A stretch of DNA of 64,000 nt from Larix kaempferi (lineage: Eukaryota; Streptophyta; Pinopsida; Pinales; Pinaceae), in assembly GCA_027924585.1 (NCBI GenBank), contig BSBM01001941.1:1-64000 (forward strand). The letters run 5' to 3'. Below, piece by piece: positions 33,640 through 45,120 of this stretch. Under the pieces are notes generated by a model. It saw only the letters and a list, made by a program, of their open reading frames with translations, made no database searches and was not told the DNA's origin. Both the position numbers and the translations under genes were made by a program. Position 1 is the stretch's first letter. Each line of letters begins with the position of its first letter.

Positions 33640-34542
33640 ATGAACCGAGAGTTGTACAGATGCAAACTGCTAATGGTTGTGCATGCTCCATGTATACATT
33701 TGGAAGAGCTCTCCAGACAAGGCTATTGTAACCCTAGTCACTCTCACATAGATGAGTTTACCAATCTACTCAAACAACACGACAATGTAGACGCAAATAA
33801 TGTGTTTTGTTGGTTTCAGAATACTCACACACGTAATAAGAGAAAAACAAAAAAGGGAGACATGTCAGATGTAGTAGTCTCCTATTGAAGCAACACCTTA
33901 ATGTCGAAATGAAAAAGATATTGTCACAAGTTCGGAGGGTCAAACATATTCTTCTCCAACTAATGGTAAAATGTACCTGCTTTGATTTTTAATAGTTTTA
34001 AGGGTTTCCATCTTGGATATTTTCTTATTCTGTAGCCATCTCTCTCTATATTCAACTGATGGCATTATCTTGGATTCTTCAATGGTTATGGACCAATTTT
34101 TAGCATAGGTGAGGAGAATTTAAGTGGTAGTTTTCTATTAATTAGTTTTTTTTATGATTATTAATTGGATTTCAGATATGTTGTTCACTCTCTTATTAAT
34201 TGTCCACATGGTTACTTATATTATTGCTTAGGGACACCCTTCAGTATGTCAACACAAAAGTTGTTGCCAATGGATTTGTCAGTAAAACAACATTTACAAT
34301 CTGTTGGGACCAAAATGTTCTCTTAACTCGATGGGTTCCCAAAGAACATGTGGAACAAAGCAGTAGTTAGAAATGATAGATGGGCACATCATTTTACAGA
34401 CCCACGCATAAGTAATTTTATGACTACTTGTTCGGGTGCCCAAGAACATGAGAAAAAATACAAATTACTGGAGTTGTTTCCTTTGCATCTCGATGGGAAC
34501 CTCAGATCCAAGTGCATGAGTAGTTTTCATGGTCACAAATAA
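33640..34542 (+). pseudogene. WUSCHEL-related homeobox (WOX) like pseudogene
   Basis: WOX proteins are plant transcription factors that maintain stem cells. At 33700-33850 one frame reads LEELSRQGYCNPSHSHIDEF and then NNVFCWFQNTHTRNKRK. This is the middle and third helix of a WOX homeodomain, with WFQN intact at 33811-33822. In a separate ORF at 34465-34488 the text reads LLELFPLH, the WUS box that follows the homeodomain in the WUS clade. Helix 1 is damaged: LLMV is separated from LEEL by seven unrelated residues. A stop follows the homeodomain at 33886, and the WUS-box frame has a stop at 34324, so no intact reading frame joins them. A spliced gene with unusual exons is possible but less likely. 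Confidence 0.65.
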
Positions 34543-34940
34543 ATCAACAGTATCAAGTAGGAAAGAGGTCAATGGTTGTCTTTGAAGTTTGTACCCTAAA
34601 TACTATTGAATTGCAAACTCAAAACCTCCCAACATTTGAAATATTTCCATAACTATAAATCTATTACAATCGATCAACAAATTTTGTATTTGAAATATAA
34701 GCGGAAGCCAACTTTATTTGAAATGTAAACAAAAGGAAAGCAATTGTAAATGTTCAGGTTCATTTCAATGTAAGCACAAAAAAACCAAACAACAACCTAA
34801 ATATAAATTTACATTCAACATAAATTTGCAGTAGACAACTTACATTTATTTTGCAACAAAAATAACATGAAATTTTGCAACATACAATGTACAATTTGTC
34901 ATTTCTACCATGTAAATTAATAAGTTGCATGTTGCATACC
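34543..34940. other. AT-rich intergenic DNA
   Basis: No gene or repeat recognised. Confidence 0.4.
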
Positions 34941-35043
34941 TGTAACTCTCTACAATGCAAACTGTGTAACCTTGTAACTCTCTACAGTGCAAACCTTATA
35001 ACTCTCTACAGTGCAAACCTTATAACTCTATGCAGCGCAAAGC
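34941..35043. repeat. 24-bp tandem repeat, four copies
   Basis: TATAACTCTCTACAGTGCAAACCT and variants in a row; the first unit is longer by 8 bases. Confidence 0.85.
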
Positions 35044-37905
35044 TTAAGATAAAAAACAGTAACGGATACGAAGTGATTGAATAGAAAATAACCAGGAGAC
35101 ATAGACATAAATATAAAAAAATTAGGTCCAACATGTATCATGCATTACCAAGTTACATGCATGGGGAAAACAAATGGCAAAATGAAAAGAAAAGGCGAGG
35201 AGGGGTTGTTGCAGCTGCATGCATGGGGTACACACATATAGGTCATTATGAGACCTAACTACAGATGGCAAACTGAAAATACAATGCAAGCAAGCGCCGT
35301 CAATCATAACTATTAAGTGTACGATATGGGAATTTGGAATAACTTAATACTCCTAAAATATACCATTGCCTTGCAAAGAGGCTAAATAAGCCCTCCAAAA
35401 CAATTATTGGCCCAAACACGAAATGGACAAAAAAACTTAGGATATGTTGCATTGTAAAATAGGCATAAATAATCCAACTCTCCCAAATCGATTCCAAGAG
35501 TCCATGTTGCTCGGAAGAGTCTAATAAGGTAATGGTGAACAATAGGATTGTAATAATGTATCGAGGGAAAACTACTCTATTTTTATTTAACAAATGAGTC
35601 AATACTTGCATGGCCCACATTCTTATCCTTCATTGCAAAGGCTCTATAGACCTTTTGTCAATATGTTTTTAACAAGCCATAAAAGACAATAATTGTGGTT
35701 TCACTAACATGGGGTGTATTCTTACTAGTCCTTTCCTTGCAGGCTATAGAGATTATATAAATCAATTTACCACAATTTTTTCTATTTTGCACATTAATCA
35801 CTGCATTTATTACCTTTTGTCCTAAGTTTTGGTTCAAAAATATACAAGAAGTTGTATGCATGTTAATCAATAGATTTACCTCTTATTTGGCTTCTATAAT
35901 GGTGATTATATTCTCATTGAGGTTGATTTTCATGATGTCTTGATTTCTCAATATCTCTTCTCTTATGCATTGTCAATGTGATTTATGAGATCGATTATGC
36001 TACTAATGACTCAACAATAGTTTGACATTACATTTTTTCCATTGCCCCAATTACCTAAGCTTGGATTCCTTAGCTTGGATGAAATTCCTTTATTCAGGTG
36101 GAAGCCACCACTTATGTGATTGACTACCTATTTGCTTCACTGCCTTCACTAGACTGCCTCGACAATATGCATCTCCTTGTTGTGCTTGAAGGACAAAATG
36201 AATATGGTTTCCAAATCAAATTTCCTTATCACTCAACTTGAGGGGGCATATTGGAGCAAAGGTGAGACATGTGTTGTTGGAGGATCCATACTCAATCCAT
36301 GCAACTGTAAGTAGTCTATTAGCTCTTTACTTTGCAACATAAAACTACAAATAACATGGCACGATACTACAAATTTAGATTGCCAATATATGGGAACTCC
36401 AATCGCCTTACACTAGCAATAGTGGTAGTAGGTCTAGATGTATGTTGAGGTCTCAACATGCCCTAGGTTAATTGACTTGGGAACCACCCTATTAAATTAT
36501 AACTAGGCAAGTTCCACACTCGATTTGATTGAGTTATAAAAAAATCTACCACAAAACTTTGTGGGGTTAAATCAACAGTTACAAAACTAATTCTTAGTCA
36601 CTATGTGATTGATGTTGTGTGGGTAGATATGAAGGTCGTGGGAGAGAAGATTGTTCCTACTGCTAATAACCATAAGCCCCAACATAGCAAAATTATATAT
36701 TGAGTGCCTTAAGGGTTGACATAAATGCCCAAAGGTTTTCACGAAATTGTTTCTCCAAGACTCCTTTACATGAAAAGGGGTAACAATGGTGGTATTTATA
36801 ATGGATAATGGCATTCTTTCAGCTCATAGGTGAATGCTTTCTCTCATTTGAGGGTATGATCATGATTAAAATCTTCTTGAGTTTTTCAAATCTCAAAGGT
36901 TAACTATGGATTTGCACTAGATAGTGTTGGTCATTGGCAACACAATTGCATTATGTCACCTTATGTTGATGAACTTGCAATGGACGTAGAAAAAACTCCT
37001 CGGTATTCAACGATGAGTTTCTTATGCACAGGCTTTGTCTTGTTTCCCCTCATCAGAAAATGCACACCATTGAAATGGATTCTCCCACAATTGCAACACT
37101 TACAATGGAAATGCCTAGTGGCATTATTTTTTCGTTGAGTTAAAGCTTGAGGTTAATTACTACATTGAGTAAACCGTAGACTTCACTTGGTGTATTTCAT
37201 TTGTTGTCTCCTCAAGAGAATGGTCCTCGATGTGCAAGTATAGAGTTTTAGAGAGAATTCAAGTTGGCATGATCAATGATCTACATTAAGATTTCTATCA
37301 AATATGCAAACCTCCACCAACTAAAGAAAGAAAACCACAATAAATTATCATTTTCAGAGTTAGTGAATTGCAGTTGACGAGGTCTTGAATGCTGAGTTGA
37401 AATTTATAATTAAAAAACCTGTAATCATATAAATGTAGATTATAGGCCTAAAGTTACATTGATTGTTATGCAAAATAATCATAAGGCAAAGTTATTCCTA
37501 ACTAGTCTCAGCAAAGTGCAATCATGGACTATTGTAAATGCTCAAATTTGTTGTGCTTTGAACTTTGGTTTCTACTTGTATCCTTAAGTTGGGTGAATGG
37601 AAACTTCATAGCTTTGCTTATTCGGTGGACATATTATGGTGGTTCATAAAAACATAAGAAAAAATTAAATAAAATGGATTGTCTATATTTGGGAGATGGA
37701 CTAGCTTAGATCCATCTTAACTTTTGATCTGTCATGTGGTGAGAAGGATCAAATCCCTTTAGGTGCAAACCCTTTTTAAAAATCATTTGCACCTTGAGGT
37801 ATTTGATCTCTCCGAGTGTATGATAAATCATGAAATAGTCTTAAATATCAAATAGTTTATAACTATGGGCAAATCTTCTACATATATTAGATAGCTAAGC
37901 AATAT
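35044..37905. other. AT-rich DNA without recognisable genes
   Basis: All frames are broken every few dozen codons. No transposon domain, RNA gene or terminal repeat identified. Probably old decayed repeats. Confidence 0.4.
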
Positions 37906-37909
37906 GTAC

Positions 37910-38121
<212 letters not shown>

Positions 38122-38163
38122 CTAAGGAATATATATTCATTCTTCATAATTATTTTATTAATA

Positions 38164-38180
38164 TGTGTGTGTGTGTGTGT
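38164..38180. repeat. (TG)n microsatellite
   Basis: ATGTGTGTGTGTGTGTGT. Confidence 0.9.
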
Positions 38181-38456
38181 TTTAATTTTTTTTTACGGAA
38201 ATGCTTAGAGATTTATATTAATAAAAATAGAGGAAAATCCTCATCATACAGAGATACAAAGCAACAAAATAAGGCATCTTGCTTGATAGTCCAAAAAGAT
38301 CCTGATTTAGTTATGTAGAGATTTTTGAAGTCTAGCCTCTAATTTTATCATCTTAGGCTTATATTGCCTTACAAACCGTCTTTACAAAATTACAAAAAAC
38401 CATTTCATAATGCCAATCTAAAAATGAAACCATGGAACCTGTTCCTCTAGCTTAAT

Positions 38457-38735
38457 CTATGGAGGATCATTTGATGATGCTTCAGTCTCCTCCTTCTCCT
38501 TCAACTTCTTCTTGAGCTCAACAAATTCTACTTCAAGAGTTTCCACTTTGGCCTTCAATTCCTTAACATTGTCCCGTTGTTGCTCCACTTTGTTTGCTAA
38601 CAGGTCCAATTGCAACTGGAAATGCCTTTTATCCTCGATTCTTTGTTGTTCTTCATCCTCTTGCCACTCCTCCCATTGTCTTTGCTTACTGCTCTCATCG
38701 CACTCCAGCCAGTTGAATCGCCTCCTTAGTGTCAC
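38457..38735 (-). CDS. hypothetical coiled-coil ORF, 92 residues
   Basis: I do not recognise the family. The product is highly charged. After a short RRRFNWLECDE segment comes a region rich in E, Q and K (about residues 18-85) with heptad-spaced Leu/Val (LLANKVEQ, LKAKVETLEVEFVELKKKL) typical of a coiled coil, then a TEASSNDPP tail. No intron or promoter evidence; surroundings are AT-rich non-coding. It could be a terminal exon of a longer gene or a decayed transposon protein. Confidence 0.35.
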   Translation of the reverse strand: MTLRRRFNWLECDESSKQRQWEEWQEDEEQQRIEDKRHFQLQLDLLANKVEQQRDNVKELKAKVETLEVEFVELKKKLKEKEETEASSNDPP

Positions 38736-41700
38736 ATACCCAAACTCTAAACATTTTATGTTATGCAGAAAACATTATGTTTTATTTTATTGTAAATTTT
38801 TATGACTATTGACCAAGTGGGGTCATGGATGACTGTAATTAATTACTTTGAATATTTTATTATAAATAAATAAAAGTGGAGACAAACATCCAAAGGAGAC
38901 TGTTGAATGAGTGTTCACTGACCCACTAGGAGGAATGGACTGTGGTGGAGAGCAATCTGACACTTGGCAGCATCCTCAACTCACTCTAACTGTTGCAGGA
39001 GGCAACTTCCCTACTATTATGGCCATGTTCCCCAAGAAAGTGGAACTGAGCAGGTGGCTCATTTATTGGAAAAAAAAAACTAACCAAAAGACCTAGGCAT
39101 GCTACTTATCTACCCATCGAATTCAACAGGGGGCTGTTCATTCCTACCTTGTGGTAATTTATGTGCACAAGAGATTTGATGAGGGGAAAGTTAGAAGTGA
39201 TTGAGTAAACTAAGACTGCATTCTGAACTAGTGCAGCCACATTGCTGAGTTCAATATTGCTAAAAGCAGGAAGTACTACGGTTGAGTGCTACTGCTGAGT
39301 TGCAAGGGAATTTATTCCATTACTCCACACAACATCTTCATCCTGGTAGTTCAGTGAACAGGCTCGGGGGTCCTAAGGCAAGTAACTTGGATGTCTTCAG
39401 GAGTTGGTTGGGTGGAACGTGCTCCTTTGGCTGTTTGTTTCTTCTACAGTTATCAGGTTCATTTGTGTTATCTTATTTATTGCTGTCAAGTTAATACTAG
39501 AAGCGGGATTGCTTATGTTATCAGCTGTTGAACTAACTCTTAAATATTTTGTACTGAAAATGAATGATTTATTTCTGTAAATTATCTTTTCTAAAAATTC
39601 ACACATCTGTTAAGTTCAATGTTTTCTAGATATATGAATTATTTCTGAATAATAGAACAAAATCTCTTCCCTGCATTTTTTCACACATTGTTTATAAATG
39701 CCGTACTCTAGTACAGGGAAGATATAGTTAAAATAGATGTGAAATGTAGTACTGTGAATAGATTCGAAGTGTGGAATTTATAAACAAATCTATTTTTATT
39801 TCAGTATAAACACATTGATTCTTTCAGATAATTGCTAACTAGGAAACTTAAAAATTTATACATTTAGTATAGTCACAGAAATACCAACATATGCATTCGA
39901 ATGATCTCATACATTAACATTTATATTCTGTTTATAGTAATACATTTTCAAAATCAAATAAATTTACTTCCTAAGTATTGTATCTCGTCTCTTCCATTTA
40001 GTATTTTGCATAAATAATCTCATATTACATTATACTTTTCAAGAAAACCTTTATAAGTTAAACAATAACTCAAAGCTTCAAACATCGAATTCATAGTGCT
40101 AGCTTTAACCATAACAGAGTTTAGTATTGCAGTAAAGAAGTATTAAATTCACACTATTATTATTTAGACATATAGTACTAATTATACTTTAGCATTCGAA
40201 TCTAGTATAGATTTACAGTATTAAATAAATCTATTATTTATTTTGGTTTAACACCACACAATTGTTTATCAAACAAGAATCACATTGAGAATAGGGTTCG
40301 AAACCCTCCATGTTTTCGTTTACACAAAAACGTATGCTTTAGCATATCAACCATGTAAGGGTCACAACCAGCTTACGGCTAGGGTGGTCAAACAAAACCC
40401 TGAGTAGTTAAACACAACATCGGGCCTAACCCTAGTTTCATTATCACAACAGACTCAATGTAACATGGAGGTGCCGAAGGCATACTTCTAGTTGTGCATC
40501 AACTTCACATTTGCAAAACCAAAATCGACATAAAACTTGCCATCCAAATACTCTTTGAAATAACCGAAACTAGAGCCAAGATGAAGGTTCAAAACCCCAC
40601 ACCAACACGTAAACATAATGATTTTCTTTATAAACATTTCATCCATTCTTATGAAAAAGACATTTTCGATTTAAGACAAACAGTTAACACTGGCTTTTCA
40701 TATTTATAACAGTGTTCAAATAAGACTTCGAATTTAAAGCTTTAATAGCAAACTGTAACAGTAACCGAAGCAAAACATTTTGAAATGTTGTGAGCTACAG
40801 CTCAAGGGGTAAAGCCCTCATAAACACAAGCTTTACGGCTTCAAGTTGATAATACAACCAACTGCAACAACCATGTTTACACCTTCGAATCTCAACGAAA
40901 CCAAAAACAAACAAAACCTTCGTAACTGTTGGAGTTCCCCTGAAGGATGTCACCGAGGCCTACCAGGACATCAAGCATCCACTTTCTTTACAGGTTATTA
41001 TCAACATCTTTCCCGAGAAGCAAACCTGCCAAACATTACATGATATGCAGGGTCAAAAACTAGAAGTGAAAGTTTAAACAAAAGACAATGCCAACGGTTA
41101 AACTTTAGAAAAATGCAATTGCAATCTAACACATCACTTGGTCTTTCCAGAAGCACGTATGAGCATGCCAACTTCTTCAATGTATACAGTATGTGCTCAC
41201 AGCACCACTTCAAATCCCTAGAAGAGCCAAACCCTATTCGTTTGTTTTTGTCGAAGCACACTGGAACCCTCAATACCTTTAAACGATCAGGATGCTACGA
41301 GTTAAGTTCAACATTTTTATACTTGTAGAGGTTCGGACTGTAAAACACTGCAAACCATCGAAACACTAGCAAAACCCTACCGGCAATAGGTCATGTTATC
41401 AAAACTTCAAACGCATTACACTATGGTGTTAACCCTGTACATTGCACTCTCATTTTACATCACTCCTACGACCAGTTGTAGGTAGCTTGGTCACACAATC
41501 GAAACCCTGGAGAGGCAGAAATAAGTTTTAGTTACAAACCCTGAAAACCGGAGTGCCTGTCGGCCTCCCTCCCCACTCGCTCATGCAAAATGAATGCTAC
41601 AAGCATGGTCTCAAAGGTAGTGTATGGGAAGGTTAGGGTTTATCCCAAAACCTGATAACACCTACAAGATCTATGGTGGAGATCCAGCCACCAAGGCTTG

Positions 41701-42910
41701 CAACGTTATGATCATCAATTGCATTAAATTGCATTAAACACCAATTTCACCAACGTCGAAATAACCTACCAACACAGAAGTCCAGCTAGGACTCTACCAA
41801 ACTAAGCCTTGCACAGCTCGACAAGTTTACATTGCTCAGTTAACAGTCACCACCTTACCTCCAGTATTGTTCACGTGAAGGTTGCCACAAGAACATTCTT
41901 CAAACATTCCACTACGATGGCAGTTATGGGAGCATTAATATCACAGCTCGGTTCGAGTGCCTGCCAACGCATACCCACTATAAGTTAGTAACTTGGATCA
42001 TTATCGTGGCTAAGCATATAACCATATAGTATAGGTTGTATTGTTTTACACCATAGAAATGTTATATGCATATAAAGTACGACCATAGTTTTAAACATAT
42101 CATTTATGCATTGATCATGCATATAGTTTCACACCTTTGGGTTATTTTGTATATGTTTTGAATTCAAGCTTATATTATTATACCTTGTCTTATTGCATAT
42201 AGGTGATGCATATAGGCTTATGCATATTGTTTATTGAAATCGTAATATGCACATAAAAGACATAAGTGTTGTCAAATCAAACCTTAACCCAGGTGCATAA
42301 TAAAAAGTATCATGAATACAATTATTGTAATTCAATTATATTACAAACACCTTTCCTATAGTTTTGATGAAACCATATATATGATGCAATACAATGATTA
42401 TCCATAGTTTGGATAATAACATGTATTAGAAATATATGTACATCGTCATAGTGTTTGACTAGAGTAGGTCGCTAATCAAACTTCAATAGTTAAACGATGA
42501 ATTCTATAGCTAAACAAAGTATACAGAGTTAATCAATCCAAGGACATTAATACCTGAGAAGCTTGCAGAACAGAAAATTACTCTAAAACATTTGTATGTA
42601 AATCTTGGAAACTAACTCTGTACAGCATTCATGCTTCAATTGAAATATTTTGTCTTACCTGCATCTCTGCAAATAGAATTCAGGAGCGTTAGCTAGCGAG
42701 AGCTGAGTAAGCCTCGGGGCTATTCAAGGACGCCTTCATTTCTTCAAGACAAACATTTAGACTCTAGAAAACAAAATGCACAACATAGAATGAAAGTGAC
42801 GATATGCATACTAACAATTAAGTACATTATGTAAACGTTATTCGACATCCTGACGTTGACTCAACGATAAATGACTTACGACTTTTTAAGACACTATTTT
42901 AAACTTACTA
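38736..42910. other. AT-rich DNA without recognisable genes
   Basis: Small ORFs only, none with a familiar domain. No LTR, terminal inverted repeat or RNA gene seen. Confidence 0.4.
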
Positions 42911-43832
42911 TTCTGGGCGATCCTGGAAAATAAGGCCCCTACTTGGGACATTCTGCAGAAACGTTTTCTTCAGGGTCCAGGGATCTGTCCACTATGTATG
43001 GTTGCTGAAGAGAATCTGGCACATCTTTTTATTCATTGTCAATACTCACAGACTGTATGGTCTGAAATCAGCAAGCTTTTGGCTATTAAGGTGGGGTGGA
43101 GGGGAACGAGTGTGCTGGAAGCATTCCACTTATGGTGGTCTGAACAATACTCATCCCCTCTCTGGGCTCTCCCGTGTATATACACTTGGGGCATATGGCT
43201 TGCCCGCAATAAGGTGATTTTCCAGGACAGCAGGGTACCTCTGGATTCGGTAGTGGCTCAGTTGGTGGCAGTCACTCTTCATTTTGTGGCACCTGTACAA
43301 ATTAGCAGAACACGACCTATGCGGGTAGAACAGATAGATCGCTCCATGCCATGGGCATATTTCGATGGGGCCTCTGAACTACAATCAATTTGTGGAGGGG
43401 GGGGGAGTACTATACAAATCTGAGGCACATTATTTCCACATGGTGGCTGGACTGGGAAGAGGCACTAATAACTACGCAGAACTCATGTCGCTAAAATTGC
43501 TAATGTTATTTGCCCTGGAACAAGGATGCATGTCCATTCAAATCTTTGGTGACTCCTTGTTAGTCATCAACTGGGCAAAGGAGAATACACTGTGTCATGT
43601 GATGGATCTTTTACCTATCCTGGAAGAGGTGAAACGGATAAAATTGACTTTCAACCACATCACATTTACACATGTTTACAGGGAGCGGAATGGGATAGCA
43701 GACAAGCTATCAAAGGAGGCTACGCAGCAGGCTTTAGCCAATGGTACCTGGAAGATAACTATTCATTCTCCGGCAGGCACATTCAGTTACTATCACCGTC
43801 CATTTTATGAGGACCAGGAGGCACTGCATTGA
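42911..43832 (+). pseudogene. LINE ORF2 C-terminus: zf-RVT and RNase H, one frameshift
   Basis: The zinc-binding part has CPLCMVAEENLAHLFIHC. RNase H follows, with active-site residues in YFDGAS, NYAELMSLKL, FGDSLLVI and NGIADKLS. The frame breaks in a run of nine G at about 43397-43405 (SICGGGG in one frame, then GVLYKSEAHYF in another) and ends at 43830-43832. Apart from the homopolymer it is open throughout, so the break could be a recent slip or a sequencing error. Confidence 0.85.
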
Positions 43833-44300
43833 ATACTGATGATAGATGGGGGAGATAAATGAAAGCTGCTCGCTGTATAGCCAGATGGGAGACATACAAC
43901 ATGAGTTAATATACATTAGAGGACCGGCCTACACTGGACGCGCTGTCACAGATCGCCGAGTACCAGAATATGGTAGTGAAATCGCATCAGATTAATATGT
44001 TAATCTGTGCGGAATGTAGCAGCAATAAAATTGGTAAACAAAGACTATGAAGGGAGAAATTTTATAGTTACAGGCTGGGACAGCCTTTATTTGAATTCAG
44101 AGGGTTTTTTGTAACAGGCAGTAAGGACAACAGCTGATCTAAGATGAACAAGACATTGATGAGGTAGATTGAACTTGAAGTAATGCATTTGGGATGTAAT
44201 CTGTGAAAATGTAGGGATCTTAGTGATCTTATTACATGTGCTGAATGTAATTTTGTTCCAATTTGAAATAAAATTACGAATTTTTCCTAGGGAAAAAAAA
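42911..44300 (+). mobile_element. 5'-truncated L1-type LINE, 3' end with short poly(A)
   Basis: Starts abruptly inside ORF2 at the zinc-binding region after reverse transcriptase (LENKAPTWDILQKRFLQGPG), runs through RNase H, then 460 bp of 3' UTR ending in A8 at 44293-44300. 5' truncation plus a 3' A-tail is typical of target-primed reverse transcription. No convincing target duplication found. Confidence 0.82.
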
Positions 44301-45120
44301 GACATCTGTTGAGATTCATAAGTAATTTAAACTCTTAGTCACTAAGGTTAAATGTTATGAGCTGTTATCGTTAAGTACGTTGTTTAATGTTTAGTTGAGT
44401 TGAAGTTAACACTTTTAGCATAGCGACACAAGCATTTATTGCTACTTAAAAATTTTAAATTTTAGTGAATTTTTGGGGATGTTACACTCAGCCTGCGCAT
44501 GCCCCGATTCAACTTTCAGACTCCACATTTCGTGCAGCAAAAGGACTCTTGTTCCTCCTCTTCTCTGTCCATTATCGCCTCACCACAACCAACTCTCCCT
44601 TTGATTTTTCCTTTGTTGAGTGAAATCCAGAGGACAACCTGATCTCATTTAGCATGGGATGGAATATTACTAAGTGTCGTCACGTTAATATATAATTATG
44701 ACTCGTTTCCTTTCCCATAACTACCATTTATGGGAATCCTTTCCATCGTAATCTTTGCAACCGAAATCATGTACCTCAATAAAATTCCTTAGGAGAAATG
44801 GCGTATGCCATGAACAAAATGTGCGTTGGAGCAGATGCAAAATTTACTAAGGGATCGCAAATCAACATTCCCATTAGCAAGGATCATTGTCTCGTACCAG
44901 CGCGAAGAAATCTTTCGAATGAAGTTAACGAATTGCGCAGGGAATATCATAATGAATGAGGTGGTTGCCATCTAATCCTTTGCTCATTCATGTTTCCCAC
45001 GTGTCTCACTCCTAGTTTCATAATGCCAGCAGGTTGGATAGGGTAATTCCAACCTTTAGCCCCCTTTATGGAGAATTCAGGAGGGATGATAGCCCCCCTA
45101 CTATCCCAAAGATTAAAAAA
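44301..45120. other. non-coding DNA, right part probably LINE-1 3' UTR
   Basis: No gene. The part next to 45121 should be the 3' UTR of the minus-strand LINE-1, but I find no poly(T) on plus to mark its end. Confidence 0.35.

Noticed and set aside
37190-37240. SPQENG-like integrase echo
   Set aside because: One six-residue match in a frame with stops nearby and no other integrase motif around.
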